Source: Agromyces luteolus
GTDB lineage: Bacteria; Actinomycetota; Actinomycetes; Actinomycetales; Microbacteriaceae
Assembly (NCBI RefSeq): GCF_009729855.1
Contig: NZ_WODA01000025.1
Coordinates: 434,001-498,000, forward strand
DNA: 64,000 nt
Direction: 5' to 3'
The position numbers and the translations under genes are program-made. The number at the start of each line of letters is the position of its first letter. Position 1 is the first letter of the stretch. Shown piece by piece: positions 9,194 through 17,384 of the stretch. The notes beneath the pieces were generated by a model. It had not been told where the DNA came from and made no database searches. It was given only the letters and a program-made list of their open reading frames with translations.

Positions 9194-10261
9194 TCAGCGC
9201 TCGACGGTCGAGCTGTCGGCGTCGCGATCGCGCTCGCGCTCGCCCTCCTCGGTGAAGTGCGGGATCTCCTCGCCGAGCGTGTGGCCGCGGCGGCGCGCAT
9301 CGAGGTTCGCCTTGACGAGGCTCGCCACCGTCGCCACCGCCATCGCGCCCACGATCACGGCGAGCGAGGTCCAGGTCGAGATGTCCGGAGCCCACTCGAT
9401 GTGCTCGCCGCCGTTGATGAACGGCAGCTCGTTCTCGTGCATCGCGTGCAGCACGAGCTTCACACCGATGAACGCGAGGATGAACGCGATGCCGTACTTG
9501 AGGTACTCGAGGCGCTCGAGCAGGCCGCCGAGGAGGAAGTACAGCTGTCGCAGGCCCATGAGCGCGAACACGTTGGCCGTGAACACGATGAACGGGCTCT
9601 GCGTGATGCCGAAGATCGCGGGGATCGAGTCCAGCGCGAAGATGAGGTCGGTGGTGCCGATCGCGACGAACACGATGAGCATCGGCGTGAAGAAGCGACG
9701 ACCGTCGATCATCGTGCGGAGCTTGATGCCGTCGTAGTCGTTGGTGATCGGCAGCCGGCGGCGCAGCATCCGGATGAGCGCCGAGTCGCCGCCCTCGTCC
9801 TCGTGGTCGCCGAACGCCTGCTGGGCCGCGGTGTAGAGCAGGAACGCGCCGAAGATGTAGAAGATCCAGCTGAAGTTCTCGATCAGCTGCGCGCCGAGGA
9901 GGATGAAGATCCCGCGGAGGACCAGCGCGAGGATGATGCCGACCATGAGCACCTCCTGCTGGTACTTCCGGGGCACCGCGAACCTCGCCATGATGATGAC
10001 GAAGACGAAGAGGTTGTCGATCGAGAGGCTGTACTCCGTGAGCCAGCCCGCGAGGAACTGGGCGCCGTGCTCGGCGTCGCCGATCACGAACATCAGCCCG
10101 GCGAACACGAGCGCCAGCACGATGTAGAACACGACCCACAGGGTCGACTCCTTGAAGGACGGGACGTGCGGGCGCTTGATCACCATCAGCAGGTCGGCGA
10201 CGAGGATCAGCGTGAGGACGACGAGGGAACCGACTTCGAACCAGAGGGGCAATGCGGTCAC
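9194..10261 (-). CDS. TerC/Alx-family integral membrane protein
   Basis: 355 residues with about nine hydrophobic segments. TerC-family acidic motifs lie within the membrane: SLSIDNLFVFV near residue 75 and FALDSIPAIFGIT near residue 195. Family members (TerC, Alx, MeeY/YceF-type) are linked to Mn2+ export and to metallation of secreted proteins. I choose the GTG at 10261, not the ATG at 10327: AAAGG lies six bases upstream of the GTG, the first transmembrane segment starts right after it, and the longer start would lie inside a structured RNA leader. The C-terminal tail is Arg/Asp/Glu-rich and cytosolic. A riboswitch-like leader suggests manganese-dependent translation. Confidence 0.9.
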   Translation of the reverse strand: MTALPLWFEVGSLVVLTLILVADLLMVIKRPHVPSFKESTLWVVFYIVLALVFAGLMFVIGDAEHGAQFLAGWLTEYSLSIDNLFVFVIIMARFAVPRKYQQEVLMVGIILALVLRGIFILLGAQLIENFSWIFYIFGAFLLYTAAQQAFGDHEDEGGDSALIRMLRRRLPITNDYDGIKLRTMIDGRRFFTPMLIVFVAIGTTDLIFALDSIPAIFGITQSPFIVFTANVFALMGLRQLYFLLGGLLERLEYLKYGIAFILAFIGVKLVLHAMHENELPFINGGEHIEWAPDISTWTSLAVIVGAMAVATVASLVKANLDARRRGHTLGEEIPHFTEEGERERDRDADSSTVER

Positions 10262-10267
10262 GGAGGG

Positions 10268-10410
10268 CCTTTCGGAGGGTGCGGCACGGACCGAAAGTCT
10301 CTCCCGGCGCATCGGATGCGCCGCCACGCCCGGAGCGGCATCGACGGCGCTCGTACTGACGATCGTGGCCCGGGACCTGGCGGCCCGGCGGGATACTCCC
10401 CTTCGCTCGC
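10268..10410 (-). promoter_or_regulatory. yybP-ykoY-type (Mn2+) riboswitch candidate in the terC leader
   Basis: On the minus strand the leader begins GCGAAGGGGAGTA, matching the conserved GGGGAGUA of the yybP-ykoY class. It contains ATCGTCAG in the middle, like the conserved GUCGUCA, and closes with ACTTTCGG (10297-10291). CGAAGG and CTTTCG pair as a six-base P1 with one G-U. The same CTTTCGG is also fully complementary to CCGAAAG at 10275-10269, which contains the ribosome-binding site. A metal-bound P1 would therefore free the RBS, and the alternative pairing would block it. The class is known to sense Mn2+ and to precede TerC-like genes. Covariance scoring was not possible here. Confidence 0.72.
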
Positions 10411-10440
10411 ACGAGTCTAGGCGACCGCCCCCGGAAACGA

Positions 10441-10474
10441 CGAACGCCCCCGCACGATGATGCGGGGGCGTTCG
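10441..10474 (-). terminator. Strong intrinsic terminator after tRNA-Glu
   Basis: A 14-15 bp nearly perfect hairpin (CGAACGCCCCCGCA paired with TGCGGGGGCGTTCG, short loop) begins 8 bases downstream of the tRNA 3' end. On the minus strand it is followed by a short T-rich run (TCGTTTCC). It separates the tRNA transcript from the terC leader. Confidence 0.75.
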
Positions 10475-10482
10475 CCTGTCAT

Positions 10483-10558
10483 TGGTGACCCCAGCGGGAT
10501 TTGAACCCGCGCTACCGCCGTGAGAGGGCGGCGTCCTAGGCCGCTAAACGATGGGGCC
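10483..10558 (-). tRNA. tRNA-Glu (anticodon CUC)
   Basis: A complete 76-nt cloverleaf is visible on the minus strand. The acceptor GGCCCCA pairs with TGGGGTC (one G-U), the anticodon stem CCGCC/GGCGG encloses CTCTCAC with CUC at positions 34-36, the T-loop is GGTTCAAATCC, and CCA is encoded. The gene is flanked by a promoter-like sequence upstream and a strong terminator downstream. Confidence 0.97.
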
Positions 10559-10575
10559 TCGCTGCGACGTGTTCG

Positions 10576-10605
10576 AGTATGGCATACGTCTCCGACGCAT
10601 TCCAA
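10576..10605 (-). promoter_or_regulatory. Probable promoter of tRNA-Glu
   Basis: On the minus strand TTGGAA (10605-10600) and CATACT (10581-10576) are separated by 18 bases. They lie 18-47 bases upstream of the mature tRNA 5' end, a fitting position for a sigma-70-type promoter. Confidence 0.5.
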
Positions 10606-10637
10606 ATCGAGCGAGGCGAGCGGGTCGCGACCCGGCC

Positions 10638-11540
10638 TCAGGCGAACACCCGCAACGCGGCGGGCACGACCTCGACCTCGATCGGCAGCGGGCCGACGCG
10701 CTCACCGTCGGCGTACGCGATGATGTCGTCGGCCTCCACCCGGACCCGCGTCGCCCGCACGAACTCCACGGCCGGATGGTCGACATGCTCCCCCGCGAAT
10801 ACGCGCGGGAACACCCCGAGCAGTCCGATGCGCGACAGCGGATGCACGATGAACACGTCGAGCACGCCGTCGGCGAGGTCGGCGTGCGGGACGATCCGCA
10901 TCCCCCCGCCGAGCGATGGGGTGTTGGCGACCGAGACGAGCATCGCCGCCTGGTCGCGCCGCACCCCGTCGATCGTGATCGCGTACCGGCGCGGCCGGAA
11001 CGTCGCGAGTTCGCGCAGGAGCGCGATGGTGTACCGGCTCGGACCGCGCGGCCGCGCCATCCGGTTCGCCCGCTCGTTGACGACCGCGTCGAAGCCCGCC
11101 GACAGCACGCAGGCGAACCACGTGCGGAGCCCGCCGTGCTGCATCAGCCCCAGGTCGATCGACTGCGGCGGCCGCCGGAGCGCCTCGACGAGCGCGTCGA
11201 TGCCCGCCTCGGGGTCCTCGTGCGGGAGGCCCAGCGCGCGGGCGAGGTCGTTGCCCGTGCCGGCGGCGACGAGCCCCATGGGCACCGGGGAGCCCGCCAG
11301 CACGTTGACGCCGAGCGAGACCATGCCGTCGCCGCCGACCACGACGAGGCCGTCGGTGCCCGCCTCGAACGCCGCCTGGACCTCGCGCCGCAGCAGCTCG
11401 AAGTTGTCGGCGCGCAGCACGGTCACCTCGTACCCCTCGGCCTCGAGCCGGCGCGCGGTGGCGGGCCCGACCGATCGGTTGCGACCGAACGAGGCGCTCG
11501 GGTTCACCGCGAGCAGGAGGCGACGGGGGCCACGCGACAT
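10638..11540 (-). CDS. Diacylglycerol kinase catalytic-domain lipid kinase
   Basis: 300 residues, the usual length for DagK/YegS-like enzymes. The N-terminal Rossmann-like domain shows LAVNPSAS, VVVGGDGMVSLGVN (GGDG at 69-72) and AAGTGNDLARALGLP, the nucleotide- and lipid-kinase signatures. The C-terminal beta-sandwich contains NTPSLGGGMRIVPHADLADG and DGERVGPLPIEV. It should phosphorylate diacylglycerol or a related lipid at the membrane face. I start at the ATG at 11540 because the open frame further upstream runs antisense into the divergent MBL-fold gene. Confidence 0.92.
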   Translation of the reverse strand: MSRGPRRLLLAVNPSASFGRNRSVGPATARRLEAEGYEVTVLRADNFELLRREVQAAFEAGTDGLVVVGGDGMVSLGVNVLAGSPVPMGLVAAGTGNDLARALGLPHEDPEAGIDALVEALRRPPQSIDLGLMQHGGLRTWFACVLSAGFDAVVNERANRMARPRGPSRYTIALLRELATFRPRRYAITIDGVRRDQAAMLVSVANTPSLGGGMRIVPHADLADGVLDVFIVHPLSRIGLLGVFPRVFAGEHVDHPAVEFVRATRVRVEADDIIAYADGERVGPLPIEVEVVPAALRVFA

Positions 11541-11601
11541 GCAGCGATCATGGCAGGGCGACCCGGTTGCGCGCACGACACGCACGGTGTTGGCTCGGAT
11601 C

Positions 11602-12246
11602 ATGCGCGTCACCAAGCTCGAGCACGCCGCCCTCGTCGTGGAGCACTCCGGAGACCGGCTGTTCGTCGACCCGGGCAAGTTCACCACTCCGATCACCGAG
11701 GCGGGCGGCGCGCTCGCCGTGGTGATCACGCACCTGCACGACGACCACTGGACCCCCGAGCAGCTCGGTCGGATCCGCGACAAGAGCCCCGGCGTGCGGG
11801 TCCTCGGGCCGGACGGGGTCGTCGCGGCGGCCGCCGACGCCGGCATCGAGGTGGAGCGCGTCGCGCCCGGCGACGAGGTCGAGGTCGGGCCGTTCCGCCT
11901 GCGGTTCTTCGGCGGTCGGCACGCCGTGATCCACCCGTCGATCCCGGTCATCGACAACGTCGGCGTGCTCGTGAACGACGCGCTCTACTACGCCGGCGAC
12001 TCGTTCGCCGTGCCCGAGGGGGTCGAGGTCGACGCGCTCGCGGCACCCGCCGGGGCGCCGTGGATGAAGATCTCCGAGGCGATGGACTACGTCATGGCGG
12101 TCCGCCCGAAGCGGGCCTTCCCCACGCACGAGATGGTGCTCTCCCGCGCCGGCAAGGACCTGTCGAACACCCGGCTCGGGTGGGCCACCGAGCAGGGCGG
12201 CGGCGAGTACCTGGCACTCGAACCCGGCGACTCGTTCGACCTCTGA
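11602..12246 (+). CDS. MBL-fold metal-dependent hydrolase (UlaG-like)
   Basis: 214 residues, a short one-domain metallo-beta-lactamase fold. The metal motif is HLHDDHW (H44, H46, D48, H49); LYYAGDSF supplies the later aspartate and FPTHEMV the last histidine. The UlaG-like group uses one or two metals for phosphoester or lactone hydrolysis; the substrate is unknown. The gene is divergent from the lipid kinase with a 61-bp gap. No clear Shine-Dalgarno sequence precedes the ATG, so it may be leaderless. Confidence 0.88.
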   Translation: MRVTKLEHAALVVEHSGDRLFVDPGKFTTPITEAGGALAVVITHLHDDHWTPEQLGRIRDKSPGVRVLGPDGVVAAAADAGIEVERVAPGDEVEVGPFRLRFFGGRHAVIHPSIPVIDNVGVLVNDALYYAGDSFAVPEGVEVDALAAPAGAPWMKISEAMDYVMAVRPKRAFPTHEMVLSRAGKDLSNTRLGWATEQGGGEYLALEPGDSFDL

Positions 12247-12346
12247 GGCGACGGATGCCGCGGCATCCGCTGTCGGACCGACACAACGGCGCCGACCTGT
12301 CGTGCCCTGCCGATTGGCGGGTTCCACCGAACTTCGCGCGCGTTCA

Positions 12347-12376
12347 TTGACGAACCCACGAGACCTCTGTCAGATT
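12347..12376 (+). promoter_or_regulatory. Candidate promoter of the Ala/Gly repeat protein
   Basis: TTGACG at 12347-12352 and CAGATT at 12371-12376 are separated by 18 bases, about 157 bases before the ATG of the next gene. The 287-bp intergenic stretch also contains a perfect 18-bp palindrome at 12252-12269 centred on GCCGCGGC, which may end the preceding transcript. No other gene is seen here. Confidence 0.35.
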
Positions 12377-12533
12377 CATGCCACTTTCGGCCGCGACGGA
12401 GCGACCGTCGGCCGGATGTCACGGCCGAGGCATCCGCGTGGGCCCGAGTGGCGGCGCCTCGGCACCCCGGCGCCGTCGGTCCTGCACCCCACGCACACGG
12501 GCGCTTCGGCGCGCCGGAAACCCAGGAGACTCG

Positions 12534-14102
12534 ATGACGAGAACCGACCCCGCCGTGCACCGCCACGGCCTCGGCGTGCGGATCGCCGCCGCCGCGACGA
12601 CCATCGCCCTGATCGCCCTCGCGGCGTTCTTCCTGCTCACGACCAACACGATCTCGGCCGGCGCGACCCGGCTCTCCGACGGGGCCGGACAGGCCGACGC
12701 GGGCTCCGCGGAGCTCGCCGACGGCGCGGAGGCCCTCGCGGCGGGCGCGGGCGACGTCCGCGACGGCGCGGCCGCGGCGGCCGACGGCGCGGAGGCCGCT
12801 GGGGCGGGTGCTGAATCCGCCGCTGCGGGCGCCGCGAAGCTCGAGGCCGGGGCCGCCTCAGCGCAGGCCGGGGCCGCCGAACTCGCCGACGGCGCGGCGC
12901 GCAGCGCCACGGGTGCGAGCGACGCCGCCTCGGGGGCGGCTCGTGCCGCGAACGGCTCGAGCGCGCTGTCGGACGGCATCAGCCGCGCGAACGCGGGCGC
13001 CGCGGAGCTGGCGACCGGGGCCGGGAGCGCGGCCGACGGCGCCGCCCGCCTCGCCGACGGCGCATCGCAGCTGGCAGGGGGCGTCGCCGCGCTCGCCGGC
13101 ACCGCCGGCGGCGACCTCGTGGAGAGCGGCGCGGCGGCGCTCGCAGCGGGCCTCGGCGACGCCGTCGGTCCCACCGGCGTGCCGCTCCTCGTCGCGGGCA
13201 CGGGCGACGTCGCCGCGGGCGCGAAGGGCGTCGCCGACGGCACCGCCGGGCTCGCCGCGGGCAGCACGTCGCTCGCACAGCAGCTCAGCGGATTCCACCA
13301 GGCACTCGTCGACGGCGGTGCCGACCAGGCGACGGTCGCGAACGCGCTCGCACTCGCCCAGGCCGCACAGCACCTCGCCGGCTCCGCCGGGGCGGTCTCG
13401 ACCGGTGCTGCGAAGGTCTCGGCCGGGGCCCAGGCCACCTCGGCCGGCACGCAGGCGCTCGCCGCGAAGCTCGACGTCGCCGCAGCGAAGTCGGGCGAGC
13501 TCGCCGCGGGCGCCGCCAAGCTCGACGCGAAGCTCGACCTCGCCGCGTCGAGCGCGGGCACGCTGAGCGCGAAGTCGACCGAGCTCGCCGACGGCGCCGC
13601 CCGCCTGAGTGCGGGCGCGGCGAACCTCCGCGGCGGCACGTCGACGCTCGACCTCAAGGTCGACGAGCTCGTCGCGGGCACCGGGCGCCTCGCCGCCGGC
13701 ACCGCCGAGCTCGCCGCCGGCGCGCAGCGGCTCTCCACCGGCGCGAGCGGTCTCGCCGTCGGGAACGGCTCGCTCGCCCAGGGCGCGACCGACCTGTCGA
13801 CCGGCCTCGACGAGCTCGCGGCCGGGTCCGCCGAACTCGCCGCCGGCACGCGAACGCTCTCCGACGGGACGGTCGAGCTCGCGACCGGTGCGGACACGCT
13901 CGCCTCGGGCGCCGCGGAGCTCCGCGACGGCAACGGCCGGCTCGCCGCCGGCTCCGCGGAGCTCGCCGCCGGGACGCAGGGCGTCTCGCCCGGCGCACTG
14001 CTGCCGTGGATGCTCGTCTTCGGGGCGCTGGCCCTTATGGCGCTCGCGGCCTGGTTCATCCACCGCGTGCGGCACTCGCGCACCGCGCCGGCGACGGCCT
14101 GA
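12534..14102 (+). CDS. Repeat-rich membrane protein (YhgE/Pip-like LADGAxxLAxGA repeats)
   Basis: 522 residues. The start follows CAGGAG at five bases. A transmembrane helix at about residues 13-38 (IAAAATTIALIALAAFFLL) is followed by about 440 residues made almost wholly of 7- and 14-residue repeats of the type LADGAxxLAAGA/LSxGAxxLAxG. A second transmembrane helix lies near residues 485-510, before a short basic tail. Such Gly/Ala heptads form the extracellular stalk of YhgE/Pip phage-infection proteins and related RND-like exporters. Here the stalk stands alone between two anchors with no recognisable transport domain. One stretch (about residues 200-300) is less repetitive. Function is unknown; a wall-spanning spacer or secretion-associated stalk is inference. 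Confidence 0.85.
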   Translation: MTRTDPAVHRHGLGVRIAAAATTIALIALAAFFLLTTNTISAGATRLSDGAGQADAGSAELADGAEALAAGAGDVRDGAAAAADGAEAAGAGAESAAAGAAKLEAGAASAQAGAAELADGAARSATGASDAASGAARAANGSSALSDGISRANAGAAELATGAGSAADGAARLADGASQLAGGVAALAGTAGGDLVESGAAALAAGLGDAVGPTGVPLLVAGTGDVAAGAKGVADGTAGLAAGSTSLAQQLSGFHQALVDGGADQATVANALALAQAAQHLAGSAGAVSTGAAKVSAGAQATSAGTQALAAKLDVAAAKSGELAAGAAKLDAKLDLAASSAGTLSAKSTELADGAARLSAGAANLRGGTSTLDLKVDELVAGTGRLAAGTAELAAGAQRLSTGASGLAVGNGSLAQGATDLSTGLDELAAGSAELAAGTRTLSDGTVELATGADTLASGAAELRDGNGRLAAGSAELAAGTQGVSPGALLPWMLVFGALALMALAAWFIHRVRHSRTAPATA

Positions 14103-14104
14103 CG

Positions 14105-14145
14105 CGGCGGAGGGCACGGCGCGTCGCGCGCCGTGCCCTCCGCCG
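14105..14145. terminator. Bidirectional terminator between convergent genes
   Basis: A perfect 19-bp inverted repeat with a three-base TCG loop fills the 53-bp space between the convergent repeat-protein and penicillin-binding-protein genes. It can fold in transcripts from either strand. No U-tract is present, as is common in high-GC actinobacteria. Confidence 0.85.
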
Positions 14146-14155
14146 TTCCGTCGGA

Positions 14156-16519
14156 TCAGCCTCCGGGGCCCCCGTTGCCGCCGCCGTTGCCGTTGCCGTT
14201 GCCGGGGCCGTCGTTGCCGCCGCCGTCGTTCCCGCCGCCGCCGGTCCCGCCGCCGCCACCGGACGGAGGCTCGCCCGGCGTGTCGGGTCCGGTCGTGGGC
14301 TCGCTCGTCGTCGGCGGGTCCGGCTCCACGACACGGCCGTCGGGGAACGACCCGGGACCGGACACGGGGCCGAGCCCCGCCTGGGTGAACCCGTCTCCGC
14401 CGAACTTGGCGGCTGCCACCGACATCACCTCGGGCCACATCCGGTGACGCGCCGTCGCCGCCTGGCCGGTCGCGAACCAGATGCCGCGCTGGTTCGCGTC
14501 GCCGTTGACGCTCACCACCGCGGCCGCCGTCGCGACCTTGCTGCTCGCGCCGACCATCCAGGTGTCCTTCGCGCCATCCGTCGTACCGGTCTTGCCGATG
14601 AGCGGCACCGCCGGGACCGTCGCCGCGCGGGATGCGACCGCCGTGCCCTGCGTCATGACCATGCCCATCGCGGTGTGCATCGCGGCGGCGACGGGTTCGG
14701 GCACCGACTGCGTGCACTCCGACTTCGGCGGCGGGATCTCCTCGCCGTCGCGCCCGGTGATCCGGTCGATCGCGATCGGCGAGCACGTCTTGCCGTTGTT
14801 CGCGATGCCCGCGAACGCGACCGCCATCGACAGCGGCGCGACCTCGTTCGTGCCGATCACCGACGACGGGCCCTGCACGAGCACGTTGCCGTCGGCGCGG
14901 TGCACGTCGAACGCCTCGGCGGTCTTGCGGATGCCGCAGAGGTCGAGGTTCTTCGCCATCCCGATGAAGCCGGTGTTGATCGACCCGATCGTCGACTCGA
15001 GCGCACTGTAGTTGGCGCCGGACTCGTTCGCGTCGTTGCGGGGATTCCAGTCGCCCGCGAAGTGCGGTCCGAGGCAGCTGTCCTGGAAGACGCCCCAGTT
15101 GCTCTTCGGCCGGGAGTCGACGCGCTCGGCGAGCCCGTGGCCCTCCGCCAGCCACTCGGCGAGCGTGAAGACCTTGTAGGAGGATCCCGGCTGGAAGCCG
15201 CGGGATCCGCCGTAGGCGAAGTCGGTGTTGTAGTTGATGCTCGTGTACTGCGGCCCCTTCTCGAGCACCTTCGGGTCCTGGCTGTAGGTCCGGTTCTGGG
15301 CCATCGCGAGCACGCGGCCCGTTCCGACCTCGACGGTCGAGATGACGCCGCCGACGTCCCATCCCGGGTACGTCGCGGGCACGTGCGCGGCGATCGCCCG
15401 CTCGGCCGCGGCCTGCAGGTCGAGGTCGAGGCTCGTGTACACGTTGTAGCCGCCGCGGCGGAAGTTCAGCAGCCGCGACGCCTCGTCCTCGCCGAACACC
15501 GGGTCGTTCTGCAGGATGTGCTTGACGTAGTCGCAGAAGTAGGCGCCTCCGCCGGCGGTCTGGCATCCGGTGCTCGGCTCGGTGATCTTCGGCTCGACCG
15601 GCGTCGCGATCGCCTCGTCGAACTCGGCCTGCGTGATCTTCGACTCGGAGAGCATGCTCTGCAGGATGTAGTCGCGCCGACCGTGGTTGGCGGCGTATCC
15701 GTCGGCCGCGCCGTTCGTCTCGTTGTCGGGCTGGTCGAGGCGGAACTTCGACGGGTTGTTCACGATCGCGACGAGCGACGCCGCCTGGGCGAGCGTCACC
15801 CTCGAGGCGCTCGTGCCGTAGTAGTAGTTCGCCGCCGCCTCGATGCCGTAGACCGTGCCGCCGAAGCCCGCGATGTTGAGGTAGCCGAGCAGGATCTGGC
15901 TCTTGGTGTAGCGCTTCTCGACGCCGATGGCGAGGCGCATCTCCTTGAGCTTGCGATCGATCGAGGTCTCGGTGACGGCGTCGTAGCATCCGTCGCGTTC
16001 CTCCTCGTCGACCGCCTCGCGCTCGCATTCCTGTACGCGCACGTTCTTGACGTACTGCTGGGCGATCGAGGAGCCGCCCTGGGTCTCGCGACCGCTCGCC
16101 GTCGTGACGGCCGCGCGCATGGTGCCCTGCAGGTCGACGCCGTTGTGGTCGTAGAAGCGCGGGTCCTCACCGGCGATCGCCGCGTCCTTGACGTACTGGC
16201 TCACCTCGTCCCACTCGACCTCGACCCGGTTCTGGTCGTAGAACGAGGCGAGCAGCTTCTGCTTGCCGTCGGACTGCTTGGCGTAGATGTTGCTCTTCAC
16301 CGAGAGCTCGCCGATCTTCAGGTAGCTCGGCAGGTTCTCGAAGAGCGAGATGGTGCCGGATGCCGCGACGCCCGCCGTGGCGATCGCCGGCGTCACCGCG
16401 GCGGCGACGAGCAGTGCCGCGGCCGCGCTCACCGCGACGAGGCCGAGCAGCCCGCCGAGGACGCCGCCGAACGTGCGCGGTCGGGTCACCGCGCGATCGT
16501 GCGTGTCGCCGTACATCAT
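14156..16519 (-). CDS. Class A penicillin-binding protein (transglycosylase/transpeptidase)
   Basis: 787 residues. A short cytosolic tail and a transmembrane helix (about 20-48) precede a GT51 transglycosylase domain with EDPRFYDHNG (E118) and QGGSSIAQQYVKN. The transpeptidase domain has the S-x-x-K motif SSYK near residue 446, a SxN-type segment, and KTGTTDGAKDTW near residue 641. It polymerises and cross-links peptidoglycan outside the membrane. The last ~45 residues are a low-complexity Gly/Asn tail. The gene is convergent with the repeat protein across a strong hairpin. The start codon is one of two adjacent ATGs. A PonA/PBP1-type housekeeping role is likely. Confidence 0.95.
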   Translation of the reverse strand: MMYGDTHDRAVTRPRTFGGVLGGLLGLVAVSAAAALLVAAAVTPAIATAGVAASGTISLFENLPSYLKIGELSVKSNIYAKQSDGKQKLLASFYDQNRVEVEWDEVSQYVKDAAIAGEDPRFYDHNGVDLQGTMRAAVTTASGRETQGGSSIAQQYVKNVRVQECEREAVDEEERDGCYDAVTETSIDRKLKEMRLAIGVEKRYTKSQILLGYLNIAGFGGTVYGIEAAANYYYGTSASRVTLAQAASLVAIVNNPSKFRLDQPDNETNGAADGYAANHGRRDYILQSMLSESKITQAEFDEAIATPVEPKITEPSTGCQTAGGGAYFCDYVKHILQNDPVFGEDEASRLLNFRRGGYNVYTSLDLDLQAAAERAIAAHVPATYPGWDVGGVISTVEVGTGRVLAMAQNRTYSQDPKVLEKGPQYTSINYNTDFAYGGSRGFQPGSSYKVFTLAEWLAEGHGLAERVDSRPKSNWGVFQDSCLGPHFAGDWNPRNDANESGANYSALESTIGSINTGFIGMAKNLDLCGIRKTAEAFDVHRADGNVLVQGPSSVIGTNEVAPLSMAVAFAGIANNGKTCSPIAIDRITGRDGEEIPPPKSECTQSVPEPVAAAMHTAMGMVMTQGTAVASRAATVPAVPLIGKTGTTDGAKDTWMVGASSKVATAAAVVSVNGDANQRGIWFATGQAATARHRMWPEVMSVAAAKFGGDGFTQAGLGPVSGPGSFPDGRVVEPDPPTTSEPTTGPDTPGEPPSGGGGGTGGGGNDGGGNDGPGNGNGNGGGNGGPGG

Positions 16520-16655
16520 CGAACCAACCCCGACCTTCCGAGGCCGTCCCCGTCTCGGGACCGGATGCAGGGTTCCGGTCCTCCTCGGCCTCGCCTTCCA
16601 TCGAACCTCAGGGATCGGCCCTTGTAAAGCAGCGCCGGGCGCGCCGCGCGCCCTG

Positions 16656-17333
16656 CTAGCCCGAGACCACCCCGCGAACGCGATGGCCCACGGCGATCGT
16701 CTCGCCCGAGACCGCCGACAGCGGCGAGATGAGGAAGGCGACGAGGTCCGCGATCTGGGTCGGCGAGGACTCGCCGCCCTTCCCCGCTTCGACGTCGACG
16801 GATGGCTCGTTCCGCACCAGCCCCGGATTGACCGTGTTGACCGTCACTCCCGAGCCGGCCGCCGCATCGGCGAGGTTCTTCGCGATGACGTTCAACGCGG
16901 CGTTGCGCACCGAGCCCGTGATGTTCCCGCTGAGGAACGCGTTCTGCCCGCTCACGCCGACGATCCGGCCGAAGCCCGCCGCGGTCATCACCGGGATCGC
17001 CGCGTTCGCGACGCGCAGGAATGCGAGCGACTTCGCGTCGAACGCCTCGGCGACCTGCGCCGGGTCGCCCAGTCGTGCGGGATCGAGCGTCTGGGCGGGC
17101 GGCGCCGCGGTCACGACGACCGCGTCGAGCCGGCCGTGCCGGTCGACGATCCGCTCGATGGCCGCCATCACGGACGCGTCGTCTCGGGCGTCGAGGACGA
17201 TGCCGTCGCCCGGATCCCGCGAGGCGACGACGACGGTCGCCCCCTCCTCGCGGGCCCGCCGCACGATCGCCGAACCGATGAAGCCGGCGCCGCCCACGAC
17301 GAGCACGACGCGACCGCTGAGCTGGAGGTCCAT
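16656..17333 (-). CDS. SDR-fold protein with degenerate catalytic motif
   Basis: 225 residues with a Rossmann fold: VVLVVGGAGFIGSAIVRRA for the cofactor loop, then VVVTAAPP in place of the usual NNAG region. The position normally holding Y-x-x-x-K reads GSVRNAALN, so both catalytic Tyr and Lys appear replaced; GVSGQNAF keeps the serine. It may bind NAD(P) without classical dehydrogenase chemistry, or act as a regulator. The C-terminal NTVNPGLVRNEP and SAVSGETIAVGHRV are typical of SDR ends. It stands alone 136 bp upstream-side of the penicillin-binding protein. Confidence 0.8.
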   Translation of the reverse strand: MDLQLSGRVVLVVGGAGFIGSAIVRRAREEGATVVVASRDPGDGIVLDARDDASVMAAIERIVDRHGRLDAVVVTAAPPAQTLDPARLGDPAQVAEAFDAKSLAFLRVANAAIPVMTAAGFGRIVGVSGQNAFLSGNITGSVRNAALNVIAKNLADAAAGSGVTVNTVNPGLVRNEPSVDVEAGKGGESSPTQIADLVAFLISPLSAVSGETIAVGHRVRGVVSG

Positions 17334-17384
17334 GCGTTCACGCTAGCGCGCGAGCCGCACCGGGCGGGCCCGGCGCACGCGATG

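Noticed and set aside
5478-9737. A 1419-codon plus-strand frame across the kinase/FHA/PP2C genes
   Set aside because: Low-complexity Arg/Ala/Ser sequence antisense to three genes with intact catalytic motifs; typical GC-skew artefact.
10262-10327. Longer TerC start at the ATG at 10327
   Set aside because: It has no ribosome-binding site, is Arg/Ser-rich and lies inside the riboswitch-like leader.
10483-10558. tRNA-Glu as an integration site
   Set aside because: The tRNA is complete, there is no duplicated 3' end nearby and the flanking genes look like core genes.
12534-14102. Repeat protein gene as a tandem DNA repeat array or CRISPR
   Set aside because: The repeats are degenerate at DNA level, have no spacers and keep an open reading frame with membrane anchors.
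14006-16627. An 873-codon plus-strand frame over the penicillin-binding protein
   Set aside because: Antisense to a gene with complete GT51 and transpeptidase motifs and composed of biased Arg/Val/Asp sequence.
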